Assembly (NCBI GenBank): GCA_025060395.1
Contig: JANXCC010000002.1
Location: 38,234-102,233 of the forward strand
Length of the DNA stretch: 64,000 nucleotides
Source of the DNA: Candidatus Bipolaricaulota bacterium
GTDB lineage: Bacteria; Bipolaricaulota; Bipolaricaulia; RBG-16-55-9; DRXL01
Reading direction: 5' to 3'
Shown: positions 30,970-38,931 of the stretch, piece after piece
How positions within the stretch are numbered: position 1 is the first letter of the stretch
Layout of the letters: each line of letters opens with the position of its first letter
Notes under the pieces: generated by a model
Told to the model about the DNA's origin: nothing
The model's input: the letters and a program-made list of their open reading frames with translations, nothing else
The model's database searches: none
Translations under genes and position numbers: made by a program

Positions 30970-31521
30970 ATGAAGGTCTTCAAAGTTGTAGCCATCTTGA
31001 CTCTTCTCTCTGGCTTATTGCTTGGTAGCTTCGGAGGGTACTCGCAACCTTCGAGGGTGAGGGAGTTGCTCGCCTTAGCCGATCGGACGGTGGAGTTGAC
31101 GCAGTTGGCTTTGCAACATGCGTCGTTTGCGTTCTTCGCCTTGACGGTGCGGGACGCCCACTGGCACGCCCAGAGCGCCATCAATATTTTAGAAGGGCCG
31201 TCGTCTCCTCGCTATGATCCCCAGTACGGGGCGCAGACGTCAAGTCCAGGAGCTATCTTGCAAGCGAAAGAGCTCGTCGAGCGCATCAGACAGTCCGAGT
31301 TTGCCAGCGATCTCGAGGCTGCCGGCAATCACGTGGTAGTCTTTCTCAGTGCTGCTGATGAAAGAATCGTGAGCGGGCGTTCGAGCCAGAACATCGCGCA
31401 GATCCGCGCGCAAGTACAGTTGGGGCTGGGCTTTTTGAAAGCGGCGCTCGGCTGCGCCGATGATCCCCTCTCCATCGGCGGGGCACGCGCTATTCAAGAA
31501 TATTTGCGCAAACGACGCTAG
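30970..31521 (+). CDS. Exported hypothetical helical protein
   Basis: A 183-residue protein with a signal peptide (MKVFKVVAILTLLSGLLLGSFGGYSQ). The rest is mainly helical (VRELLALADRTVELTQLALQHASFAFFALTVRDAHWHAQSAINILEG) with several His and Asp/Glu, somewhat like a helical-bundle metal or redox protein, but no ferritin EXXH motif is convincing. AGGTG sits nine bases before the chosen ATG; an in-frame GTG at 30958 is possible. It lies between the membrane regulator and the cupredoxin gene. Confidence 0.6.
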   Translation: MKVFKVVAILTLLSGLLLGSFGGYSQPSRVRELLALADRTVELTQLALQHASFAFFALTVRDAHWHAQSAINILEGPSSPRYDPQYGAQTSSPGAILQAKELVERIRQSEFASDLEAAGNHVVVFLSAADERIVSGRSSQNIAQIRAQVQLGLGFLKAALGCADDPLSIGGARAIQEYLRKRR

Positions 31522-31568
31522 GAGGTGAGCAGGTTCGTCGGAATCTCTCACTAAAGGAGGCACAGATC

Positions 31569-32225
31569 ATGAGCACGTTTGCGAGGCTCGGGTTAGTAGC
31601 AGCATTGATCTTCGCGGTGGCAGTGGGGGTGGGCCATAGCATCGCTCTGCTGGGCCAGGGCGGAGTAGTCGTCGTGAGCATCGTGGACAATGCGTTCAGC
31701 CCAAAGACAGTCACCGTGCCAGTGGGCACGACGGTGCGCTGGACGAACAACGGGAGTCTTCCCCACACCGTCACCAGCACGAGCAATCCCCGAGTCTTCG
31801 ACTCCGGCACGCTCGACCCAGGAAGCTCGTTTGAGTTCACGTTCAAGACGCCAGGGCAGTTCCCTTATCGCTGCTCGATCCACCCGGCTATGACCGGGCT
31901 GGTCATCGTCGAGCAGCAAGAGAGTGTCCAAGAATTTGCGCTCATTCACAGTCTCTCTCAGAGCAAGATCTTCCCCGAAGTGACCACGGTGACCAAGGGC
32001 ATCAAAGTACGGCTCTTCCACACGGCGTTGGATGGCGTCCATCCCTCGGTCGCCATCAGCTCTGATGAGGACGGCAAGAACCCGGTCTTTGGGGTGAAGC
32101 CCTTCCCTGTGGAGCCGGGCAAGCTGACGACGGTCGAGTTCACCCCTGACAGAGCAGGGACGTTCTTCATTAGCCATCGGCCTCACGGGCACAACATCGT
32201 GAGCAAGCTCGTCGTCAAAGAATAA
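31569..32225 (+). CDS. Exported cupredoxin with a second cupredoxin-like domain
   Basis: A 218-residue protein with a signal peptide or anchor (residues 5-27). Residues about 35-115 form a plastocyanin-type domain: AFSPKTVTVPVGTTVRWTNNGSLPHTVTS with the first copper His, then PYRCSIHPAMTG with the Cys, His and Met ligands. Residues 120-218 form a second beta domain ending ISHRPHGHNIVSKLVV, which lacks the Cys ligand. It probably carries electrons or copper outside the cytoplasmic membrane. AAAGGAGGCAC gives a strong ribosome-binding site. Confidence 0.86.
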   Translation: MSTFARLGLVAALIFAVAVGVGHSIALLGQGGVVVVSIVDNAFSPKTVTVPVGTTVRWTNNGSLPHTVTSTSNPRVFDSGTLDPGSSFEFTFKTPGQFPYRCSIHPAMTGLVIVEQQESVQEFALIHSLSQSKIFPEVTTVTKGIKVRLFHTALDGVHPSVAISSDEDGKNPVFGVKPFPVEPGKLTTVEFTPDRAGTFFISHRPHGHNIVSKLVVKE

Positions 32226-32249
32226 TCAAGAGAAAGGAGGTGAATCCCC

Positions 32250-32780
32250 ATGCGGAGGAGAACACTCAGCATAGCCGGCATAGGGCTGTTCGCCGTGATA
32301 GCTGCGGTGTACGTGCTAGGGCAGTATGGCCCACCGGATCCGCCGTCGCAGCCGCCGCCCCCGCGGCCCGCGGCGAGCGCCGATAGTGTGGTGTTCACGG
32401 CCACAATGACTACCACCCAGGAGGTCCCAGCTCCTACCGTGAATACTCGGGTCATCGGTGCTGGGGTCTTCTTCTTCGATCCGGCGACGAACACCCTCAG
32501 CTTTACAATTGCGTACCGTGGGCTGAGCGGGGGAGCCACGGCTATCCATTTCCATAATGGGGCTCCGGGGGTGGCTGGGCCGGTCGTCCAGACGATCTGC
32601 GGAGCCCCAGCCCCGGCGCTGCTTGGAGCGTGTCCTGCGGGCATCAGCGGCGTGCTGACGGGCACCTGGACCGTTCCTGCCCCGCTCGTCCCGACCCTGC
32701 TTGCCGGTGGACTGTACGTGAATATCCACACCGCAGCCAATCCCCCAGGCGAGATCCGCGGCCAGATCAATCCCCTCTAA
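32250..32780 (+). CDS. Exported CHRD-domain protein
   Basis: A 176-residue protein: N-terminal hydrophobic segment (residues 6-24), a Pro-rich stalk (PPDPPSQPPPPRP) and then a CHRD domain with FTATMTTTQEVPAP, AIHFHNGAPGVAGPVV and GLYVNIHTAANPPGEIRGQI. The CHRD family is found in secreted proteins of unknown biochemical role. AAAGGAGGTG precedes the ATG. A perfect 13-bp hairpin follows the stop. Confidence 0.87.
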   Translation: MRRRTLSIAGIGLFAVIAAVYVLGQYGPPDPPSQPPPPRPAASADSVVFTATMTTTQEVPAPTVNTRVIGAGVFFFDPATNTLSFTIAYRGLSGGATAIHFHNGAPGVAGPVVQTICGAPAPALLGACPAGISGVLTGTWTVPAPLVPTLLAGGLYVNIHTAANPPGEIRGQINPL

Positions 32781-32790
32781 GAGCATCATG

Positions 32791-32828
32791 CATGGAGGGC
32801 ACGCAAAGCTCACTCCGTGCCCTCCATG
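32791..32828 (+). terminator. Hairpin downstream of the CHRD gene
   Basis: A perfect 13-bp stem CATGGAGGGCACG/CGTGCCCTCCATG around a 12-base loop. There is no strong T-run, so it may act as an RNA-stabilising end or an inefficient terminator. Confidence 0.55.
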
Positions 32829-32840
32829 TGTGATTCCCGT

Positions 32841-32870
32841 TTGACAGGGTGGGCTTTGGTGAGGTATCCT
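32841..32870 (+). promoter_or_regulatory. Promoter giving a leaderless mRNA for the 32876 gene
   Basis: Consensus TTGACA (32841-32846), 18-base spacer, TATCCT (32865-32870). The ATG begins six bases after the -10 box, so the predicted transcript starts at or next to the start codon. Confidence 0.65.
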
Positions 32871-32875
32871 AGTGT

Positions 32876-33259
32876 ATGCAGTATGTGTGGATGCTGGTGG
32901 TGGCGGCGGTCGTGGTGCTCGGTACCCTCTTGGTCGTCAGTAACCAAGCCCCCGTCGACCAGCAGGTCCGCATCACCCTCGCCGAATGGAAGATCTCCCC
33001 AAACCCCATCGAACTGAGAGCCGGTCCGGCTCGCTTGATCGTCTTCAATATGGGCACAAAGCCCCACGCCCTCGCCATCATCGACAGAAACCGCACTGTG
33101 CTCCGCCAGCTGGAGACCATACCCCCAGGCCAAATCCGGACGTTCTTGCTCGCGCTACCCCAAGGAGAATTCTTGCTCTATGACCCGCTCTTCTGCCGCG
33201 ATCCCATCCGAGGCGCCTGCGAGCAGAAGACCATGGTCAGTACCCTCATCGTCCGATAG
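32876..33259 (+). CDS. Membrane-anchored cupredoxin-like protein
   Basis: A 127-residue protein with a hydrophobic N-terminus (residues 3-22) and a cupredoxin-like beta fold: ITLAEWKISPNPIELRAGPARLIVFNMGTKPHALAI, PPGQIRTFLLALPQGEFLLYDPLFCRD. A His and a Cys are present, but the C-x-H-x-M ligand loop is not canonical, and two cysteines at the end (FCRDPIRGAC) may form a disulfide. Copper binding is uncertain. It directly precedes the glutaryl-CoA dehydrogenase gene. Confidence 0.65.
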   Translation: MQYVWMLVVAAVVVLGTLLVVSNQAPVDQQVRITLAEWKISPNPIELRAGPARLIVFNMGTKPHALAIIDRNRTVLRQLETIPPGQIRTFLLALPQGEFLLYDPLFCRDPIRGACEQKTMVSTLIVR

Positions 33260-33278
33260 AGATAGAAAGGAGTACCCT

Positions 33279-34433
33279 ATGAGCGTAGACTTCTACTATC
33301 TCGAAGAGCTCCTCACCGAAGAGCAGAGGCTCATCCGCACCACGGTCCGACACTTCGTGGACGAGGACGTCCTGCCCATCATCACCGACGCATTTGAGGC
33401 GGGATGCTTCCCCACAGAACTCATCCCTAAGATCGCCAAGCTGGGATTGCTGGGAGCAACCCTCACAGAGTACGGCGGTGCCGGGATCGACTCGATCTCC
33501 TACGGGCTCGCCATGCAGGAGCTCGAACGCGGCGATACCGCGATCCGCAGCTTCTGCTCCGTCCAGAACGGGCTCGTGATCTATCCCATCGCGACGTTTG
33601 GAAGTAAAGAACAAAAAGACTACTGGCTCCCCAAGCTCATCCGCGGCGAGGCGGTGGGCTGCTTCGGCTTGACCGAGCCCGAACACGGCAGCGACCCCAG
33701 CGCCCTGAAGACTCGGGCCGAGCGCGACGGGGACTCGTTCGTCCTCAATGGCACGAAGGCCTGGATCACCAACGCCACCATCGCCGATCTCGCCATAGTC
33801 TGGGCCAAGCTTGACGGCGTAATCCGAGGGTTTCTCGTCGAGAAGGGCACCCCTGGATTTTCGGCCGTCAAGATCGAGCATAAGATGTCGGCGCGGGCCT
33901 CGGACACGGGCGAGCTCTACCTCCATAACTGTCGCATTCCCCAGGAGAATATGCTGCCGGGGGCTGAAGGGCTGAAAGCCCCCTTAATGTGCATCAATCA
34001 AGGGCGCTACGCGATCGCCTGGGGCGCCGTTGGGGCAGCGATGGCCTGCTACGAAGAGGTTGTGGAGTACACCAAGCAGCGCGTGCAGTTTGATAAACCC
34101 GTCGCGTCGTTCCAATTAGTCCAGGAGAAGCTCGCCGATATGCTCACGGAGATCACGAAGGCGCAATTGCTCTGTCTGCGGTTGGGGCAGCTGCGGGAGG
34201 CGGGGAGGGTCAAGCCGGCTCAGATCTCGCTGGCCAAGCGCAATAATGTCGCTATGGCCCTGCAGGTCGCGCGGATGGCCCGCGAGCTGCTGGGCGCCAA
34301 CGGCATCACCCTCGATTATCACACGATCCGCCATATGCTCAATCTGGAGAGCGTCTACACGCTCGAAGGGACCCATCACATCCAGACGCTCATCCTGGGT
34401 CAAGAGATCACAGGGATTTCAGCGTTCAAGTGA
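33279..34433 (+). CDS. gcdH: Glutaryl-CoA dehydrogenase-family enzyme (possibly non-decarboxylating)
   Basis: A 384-residue acyl-CoA dehydrogenase whose closest recognisable pattern is glutaryl-CoA dehydrogenase: RSFCSVQNGLVIYPI (conserved Arg90-Ser91), CFGLTEPEHGSDPS, LGANGITLDYHTIRHMLNLESV and EGTHHIQTLILGQEITGI with catalytic Glu363. The residue just before this Glu is Leu362, where the decarboxylating human enzyme has Tyr (Y369). Known non-decarboxylating enzymes carry Val at the key Tyr position. With the sodium-pumping decarboxylase genes next door, glutaconyl-CoA is the likely product (inference). GAAAGGAGT precedes the ATG. Confidence 0.87.
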   Translation: MSVDFYYLEELLTEEQRLIRTTVRHFVDEDVLPIITDAFEAGCFPTELIPKIAKLGLLGATLTEYGGAGIDSISYGLAMQELERGDTAIRSFCSVQNGLVIYPIATFGSKEQKDYWLPKLIRGEAVGCFGLTEPEHGSDPSALKTRAERDGDSFVLNGTKAWITNATIADLAIVWAKLDGVIRGFLVEKGTPGFSAVKIEHKMSARASDTGELYLHNCRIPQENMLPGAEGLKAPLMCINQGRYAIAWGAVGAAMACYEEVVEYTKQRVQFDKPVASFQLVQEKLADMLTEITKAQLLCLRLGQLREAGRVKPAQISLAKRNNVAMALQVARMARELLGANGITLDYHTIRHMLNLESVYTLEGTHHIQTLILGQEITGISAFK

Positions 34434-34438
34434 GCGCT

Positions 34439-34543
34439 ATGATAACGGCTCTGTGGATCGTCGTGATGGGGATGGGGATGGTCTTTGCGGTGTTGGGCCT
34501 CTTGCTGGGGGCCATGATCGTGGTAGAGCGATGGACTCGATGA
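34439..34543 (+). CDS. OadG-like gamma subunit of the sodium-pumping decarboxylase (34 residues)
   Basis: A very short membrane protein, MITALWIVVMGMGMVFAVLG followed by LLLGAMIVVERWTR. It has one hydrophobic helix with the G-M-G-M-V-F pattern of OadG/MmdD/GcdD gamma subunits, which help assemble the decarboxylase and anchor the alpha subunit. It starts six bases after the gcdH stop and overlaps the beta-subunit gene by ATGA. Known gamma subunits are longer, about 80-100 residues, so this is an extreme minimal form. Confidence 0.75.
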   Translation: MITALWIVVMGMGMVFAVLGLLLGAMIVVERWTR

Positions 34544-35664
34544 GTGAGTTTTTCGGGTTTCTGCATGTGAACTGGCAGATCGCCACGATGCTCGCCATCG
34601 GCGGGCTGCTCCTCTATGTAGGGATAGCAAAGAAGGTCGAGCCGGTGCTCTTGATCCCCATCGGTGTGGGGGTGATCTTAGCGAATATCCCGTTGAGTGG
34701 GATGGCCGAGGAGGGGGGGCTCTTGGAGTTCTTAAAGAGAGTGGGGATTTACACCGAGCTCTTCCCGCTCTTGATCTTCATCGGGATCGGGGCGATGATC
34801 GATTTTGGCCCGTTCCTTGAGAGGCCGTATACGATCTTCTTGGGGGCGGCGGCGCAGTTTGGCATCTTCGGGACGTTCCTGATTGCGTATTGCTTAGGGG
34901 ATGGGGGGGGGCGTCTGTTGGACTTCAGCTTACAAGACGCGGCGAGCATCGGGGTGATCGGGTCGGCGGACGGGCCGACTTCGATCTACGTCTCGACGGT
35001 GCTGGGCTCCAAATACGCCCCGGCGATCGTCGTCGCGGCGTATTCGTATATGGCGCTGGTGCCCATCATCCAGCCGCCGATTATGAGGCTTCTCACGACT
35101 GAGCGGGAACGAAGTCTCAAGATGTCGCCCAAGGGGAGGGAGGTCTCGCGGCGGGCGAAGATTCTCTTCCCGGTGGTGACGATCGTGGTAGTGGGGCTGC
35201 TGGTGCCCAAGGCCACGCCGTTGATTGGGTGTCTGATGTTTGGGAATCTGCTGCGGGAGAGCGGGGTGGTGGAGCGGCTCTCCGCGGCGGCGCAGAACGA
35301 GCTGGCCAATATCGTCACGCTGCTGTTGGGGCTGACGGTAGGGGGGATGATGGAAGCCGAGAGCTTCTTGAAAGTAGAGACGATCGTGATCTTCGTCATG
35401 GGGGTTATTGCATTTGCGCTGGACACGGCCGCGGGGGTGCTCTTCGGCAAGCTTCTCTATCTGCTCTCCAAGGGGAAGATCAACCCGCTGATTGGGGCGG
35501 CGGGGATCTCGGCCTTCCCTATGGCGGCCCGGGTGGTCCAGAAGATGGGCCTAGAAGCCAACCCTCACAATCACCTGCTCATGCATGCGGCGGGGGCCAA
35601 TACGGCCGGGCAGATCGCTTCGGTTGTGGCCGGAGGCGCGATCCTCACGCTCGTCCCCCGTTAA
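34540..35664 (+). CDS. Sodium-translocating decarboxylase beta subunit (GcdB/OadB/MmdB family)
   Basis: A 374-residue polytopic membrane protein that decarboxylates carboxybiotin and pumps sodium outward. Family stretches: LLYVGIAKKVEPVLLIPIGVGVILANIP, the sodium-site loop IGSADGPTSIYVST, the central Lys-rich loop, NLLRESGVVERL, and C-terminal GISAFPMAARVVQ with NHLLMHAAGANTAGQIASVVAGG. The ATG at 34540 overlaps the gamma-subunit stop; an ATG nine bases earlier is possible. The stop overlaps the convergent biotin-carrier gene by four bases. Confidence 0.93.
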   Translation: MSEFFGFLHVNWQIATMLAIGGLLLYVGIAKKVEPVLLIPIGVGVILANIPLSGMAEEGGLLEFLKRVGIYTELFPLLIFIGIGAMIDFGPFLERPYTIFLGAAAQFGIFGTFLIAYCLGDGGGRLLDFSLQDAASIGVIGSADGPTSIYVSTVLGSKYAPAIVVAAYSYMALVPIIQPPIMRLLTTERERSLKMSPKGREVSRRAKILFPVVTIVVVGLLVPKATPLIGCLMFGNLLRESGVVERLSAAAQNELANIVTLLLGLTVGGMMEAESFLKVETIVIFVMGVIAFALDTAAGVLFGKLLYLLSKGKINPLIGAAGISAFPMAARVVQKMGLEANPHNHLLMHAAGANTAGQIASVVAGGAILTLVPR

Positions 35665-35882
35665 CTCTCGATGACGATCATCGGCTCGCCGGCCTTGATC
35701 GCTTGGCCTGGGGAGATGCGAATCTCCTTCACAGTGCCAGAGATCGGCGCGACGATCGCGTTCTCCATCTTCAATGCTTCTAGGGTGCAGAGGGTATCGC
35801 CCTCGGCGACTCTATCTCCAACCCTCACGTGAATCTGAAGGATCTTCCCCGCTAAGGGGGCTTCGACGATCTCGTGAGCCAT
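35661..35882 (-). CDS. Biotin carboxyl carrier protein (decarboxylase gamma/biotin subunit)
   Basis: A 73-residue stand-alone biotinyl domain. The biotinylation motif is LEALKMENAIVAPISG with Lys in M-K-M-like context (here A-L-K-M-E-N), and a typical VGDRVAEGDTLCTLEALKM precedes it. There is no Pro/Ala linker. It lies two bases downstream of the carboxyltransferase gene, so both are co-transcribed, and carries CO2 from that subunit to the membrane beta subunit. Confidence 0.92.
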   Translation of the reverse strand: MAHEIVEAPLAGKILQIHVRVGDRVAEGDTLCTLEALKMENAIVAPISGTVKEIRISPGQAIKAGEPMIVIES

Positions 35883-35884
35883 AG

Positions 35885-37468
35885 TCAGAGATTAATATTA
35901 TCATACTTCTTCCAGATCTTCCAGGGGCACGTGCCTGGGGGGACAAACTTGTTCTCCAAGAGATCTAACGCCCGATTGATATATTTTCTTGTCTGGTGGG
36001 GCATGATGATATCGTCGACGCAGCCGCGCTCGGCCGCGCGATAGGGGTTCTCGTAGAGCTCCCCGAACTCTTGGATTCTCTTGGCTCGGGTCTCTTCGGG
36101 GTTTTGAGATTCCCTGATCTCGCGGGCGAAGATGACGCTCGCGGCGGTCTCCGCGCCGACGATAGTAATCCGAGCTGTAGGCCACGCAAAGACGAAGTCC
36201 GCCCCTATAGATTTATCTAGCATTCCGTAGTGGGCCCCGGCGTACGACTTCCGGACGATAATCGAGATGAGGGGCACGGTAGCGTTAGCCCAGGCAAAGA
36301 GCAACTTCGCACCATGACGCAGAATCCCCGCCCACTCTTGTTGGGAGCCGATCATATAGCCCCCACAATCGACAAACGTCACAATTGGGATATTAAAGAG
36401 ATCGCAGAATCTGATGAAGCGCGCCCCCTTGTCCGCAGCGTCGATATCAATAGCCCCAGCGGCCCATAAGGGCTGATTGGCCCAGATCCCCACCGGGCGC
36501 CCGCCAAAGCGCGCAAACCCCGTGATCACGTTCTTGGCATGGTGCTCCATTATCTCGAAGAAGTACCCGTCGTCCACGACAGCCCTGATGACCCTCTTCA
36601 TATCGAAGGGCTTGAACGGCTCATCGGGGACGATCTCGTCGAGCTCGGGGATGGAGCGATCGAGGGGATCGTGGGTCTGGATGCGTGGGGGACGCTCTCG
36701 ATTATTCGACGGCAAGAACGAGAGCAGCTCTTTGGCCTTGTCGATAGCATCCCGGTCATCGGCGGCGACGATGTGGGTCTGGCCAGACTTGATGGCATGA
36801 GCCTTCCAGCCGCACAGCTCTTCAAGAGTTATTTCTTCGCCGATCTGGGTCTTGACGAAGGCCGGCCCGGCGATCCCCAAAAAGCCCGTATCGCGGGTCT
36901 GGATGAGAAAGTCTTGCATAACCGGGTGATAGGCCTGGCCCCCAAGACACGGGCCCAGCAAGAGCGCGATCTGGGGGATGACGCCCGAGGCGAGCGTCTG
37001 GACTCTAAAGAGCTTACCATAAGCCTCTAAAGTATCTATGCCCTCTTGGAGCCGGGCTCCGGCCGAGTCGTTCATCCCGATGACGGGCAGGCCCTTATCC
37101 ATGGCAAACTGAATCGCATAGGTCTCCTTGAAGCCGTGATACTCCCCAAACGTCCCGGCCATCGCTGAGTAATCTTCAGAGAAAGCCACCACCAGACGGC
37201 CGTTCACCCGCCCAAAGGCGGTGATGACCCCCTCGGCAGGGATCTGGGCCTTGTCCATGCCAAAGTGCACGGTTCTATGCTTGATGTGCATCCCGATCTC
37301 GGTGTACTCGCCGTTGTCAAAGAGATACTCCAACCGCTCGCGGGCATTGAGCTGTCCCGACTTCTTGCGCTTCTCCAGGACCGCAGGGTCACCCATCTTG
37401 AGAATGCGCTCGCGTTCCTGGTGGAGCTCTTTGTACAGATCTTCCTTCTTCTTGTAGAATATTTGCAT
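35885..37468 (-). CDS. Acyl-CoA carboxyltransferase (decarboxylase alpha subunit; GcdA/MmdA/PccB type)
   Basis: A 527-residue carboxyltransferase of the crotonase-like fold. Features: ARERLEYLFDNGEYTEI, VAFSEDYSAMAGTFGEYH, the acyl-CoA oxyanion region NDSAGARLQEGIDTL, LLLGPCLGGQAYHPVMQDF, FVDCGGYMIGSQQEWAGILRHGAKLLFAWANATVP, and VRKSYAGAHYGM. It moves the carboxyl group from a CoA ester to biotin. The ATG at 37468 has AAGGAGG nine bases before it. No biotin carboxylase gene is present, which favours decarboxylation over carboxylation. Length is closer to MmdA than to classical GcdA, so methylmalonyl-CoA remains a possible substrate. Confidence 0.88.
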   Translation of the reverse strand: MQIFYKKKEDLYKELHQERERILKMGDPAVLEKRKKSGQLNARERLEYLFDNGEYTEIGMHIKHRTVHFGMDKAQIPAEGVITAFGRVNGRLVVAFSEDYSAMAGTFGEYHGFKETYAIQFAMDKGLPVIGMNDSAGARLQEGIDTLEAYGKLFRVQTLASGVIPQIALLLGPCLGGQAYHPVMQDFLIQTRDTGFLGIAGPAFVKTQIGEEITLEELCGWKAHAIKSGQTHIVAADDRDAIDKAKELLSFLPSNNRERPPRIQTHDPLDRSIPELDEIVPDEPFKPFDMKRVIRAVVDDGYFFEIMEHHAKNVITGFARFGGRPVGIWANQPLWAAGAIDIDAADKGARFIRFCDLFNIPIVTFVDCGGYMIGSQQEWAGILRHGAKLLFAWANATVPLISIIVRKSYAGAHYGMLDKSIGADFVFAWPTARITIVGAETAASVIFAREIRESQNPEETRAKRIQEFGELYENPYRAAERGCVDDIIMPHQTRKYINRALDLLENKFVPPGTCPWKIWKKYDNINL

Positions 37469-37616
37469 ACGACGGGCCTCCTTGCTGTCAAGCTCTCCTG
37501 CTGTCAGCTTACGATATGAGGGGCGCCTCGTGCAAGAGCTAGTGTAGTGAGCATTACTGACCAAGCGGGCCAAACAGGGTAGACTGCCAACGACAGAAAA
37601 CGCAAAGGAGGAGATC

Positions 37617-38126
37617 GTGCGCTATCTATGGATGAGCCTGACGCTCGTTGTGGCTGTGGGGAGCAGCGCGCTGGCTCAGCCTATCGCCGCAGGGTTCTGG
37701 ACCGAAGGCTTCGTGGGGGCAGAGATTGGCGCGGTGATCGGAGGTGCCATCGGGCTGGGCACGGTGCACACGGCATGTCTGCGCGTAGAGCGCAGTTGTG
37801 ACCCGCTCTTAGTGATCTTACAGGGTGACCCATTATCTATTATTAAGCTTAATTCCCCAGGGGTTCAGACGATGAATATGGGTCGGGGGCTGGGAGCTCT
37901 TGCTGGGGTGGCGCTGATGGGTATCATGCAGCGGGTCGAGGGGAATATCTGGGCAGCGTTTGTGGCGACTCAAGCGTGGGTTGCTGCCAGCCGACAGATA
38001 TTTCTCCTAAAAGCCCCGCTGGTGCCAGCCCTCGTCGCGACGATGGCCTATAGTTGGGGTGCGAAACCCAAATCCCGTCGTCTTGCCGGCTGGAGCTTCA
38101 CCCTCGTGGCGACGTGGAGGTTTTAG
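37617..38126 (+). CDS. Exported hypothetical protein with glycine-rich helices
   Basis: A 169-residue protein starting at GTG with AAAGGAGGAGATC upstream. There is a signal peptide (MRYLWMSLTLVVAVGSSALAQ). Gly/Ala-rich stretches (GFVGAEIGAVIGGAIGLGTV; GRGLGALAGVALMGIM) resemble glycine-zipper membrane helices, and the end is ...SFTLVATWRF with a terminal Phe, as in small outer-membrane barrel proteins. One Cys pair (HTACLRVERSCD) may form a disulfide. The function is unknown. Confidence 0.6.
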   Translation: MRYLWMSLTLVVAVGSSALAQPIAAGFWTEGFVGAEIGAVIGGAIGLGTVHTACLRVERSCDPLLVILQGDPLSIIKLNSPGVQTMNMGRGLGALAGVALMGIMQRVEGNIWAAFVATQAWVAASRQIFLLKAPLVPALVATMAYSWGAKPKSRRLAGWSFTLVATWRF

Positions 38127-38215
38127 CGCCGAATGTAACGCCCATTACTGTTCTGGTTAGCCGGGGTTTGTTAGAATACTCTGTCGCAAAACGATTGCAG
38201 CCGAAGGAGGATCCT

Positions 38216-38929
38216 ATGGCGCGTCTAGGGAAGATAGCTCTTCTGTTTGTTCTTGGAATGGTGGCTCTTGGGCTGGGGAGCGCGGCATTGGAGGGCCGGA
38301 CGCTCACCCTCTCACAGATGGTCTTCCTGGGCGATCTGCCCTATGCCGTCGCGTATAGAATCGAGATCGCGCCGGGGTATAGCTCTGGCGGGGCAATAAT
38401 CTATAAGTATGCGGGCTCGGCGTATCTTGCTGGGGATCTGGGCAAGCTCGCAGAGATGGGCTACGATCTAGGGCGAGCTGCCGGACGGCTCGTCTTTGGG
38501 GGTCTTGTCCCCGCTCCTGTGCTCATTGAAGCCGCGGCTCTCGCGTTCGTGAGTGGCCGTGTGATGGTTGAGGGCCGATATGACCTGGGCAGCTTCGGCC
38601 ACGCTGTGCAGCACCTGATGCTCAATCCCATGCAGAGCGCCGCTCATGGGCATATGTTCGTAAGGACCGTAGCCCAGGCCATCAACACGGTCGGCGATAT
38701 CACCGCGCCGATCTCGATCACCGCGACGTACGAGAAAGACAGAATTACGGGGCTAGTGCAGCACGGAGCGCAGCTGACAGCCGAGCTGAAGTTCGATAAG
38801 CAGCACGACTCGAGCGATCCCAAGCTTGAAGGCTCTGTCTATGTCCGCAATATGACGCTTGCGGTGCTCAGCCAGACGGCATGGACGTTCTCTGGGGAGA
38901 TCGTCGCCGCGCTGCGGATGGATCCGTAA
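38216..38929 (+). CDS. Exported hypothetical protein
   Basis: A 237-residue protein with a signal peptide (MARLGKIALLFVLGMVALGLGSAALEG). The ribosome-binding site is GAAGGAGGATCCT. The mature part mixes hydrophobic and polar stretches with several Gly-rich segments and a beta-rich C-terminus. I recognise no domain. It is unrelated in sequence to the preceding exported protein but may be co-transcribed with it. Its stop is two bases from the convergent acyl-CoA dehydrogenase stop. Confidence 0.55.
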   Translation: MARLGKIALLFVLGMVALGLGSAALEGRTLTLSQMVFLGDLPYAVAYRIEIAPGYSSGGAIIYKYAGSAYLAGDLGKLAEMGYDLGRAAGRLVFGGLVPAPVLIEAAALAFVSGRVMVEGRYDLGSFGHAVQHLMLNPMQSAAHGHMFVRTVAQAINTVGDITAPISITATYEKDRITGLVQHGAQLTAELKFDKQHDSSDPKLEGSVYVRNMTLAVLSQTAWTFSGEIVAALRMDP

Positions 38930-38931
38930 GC

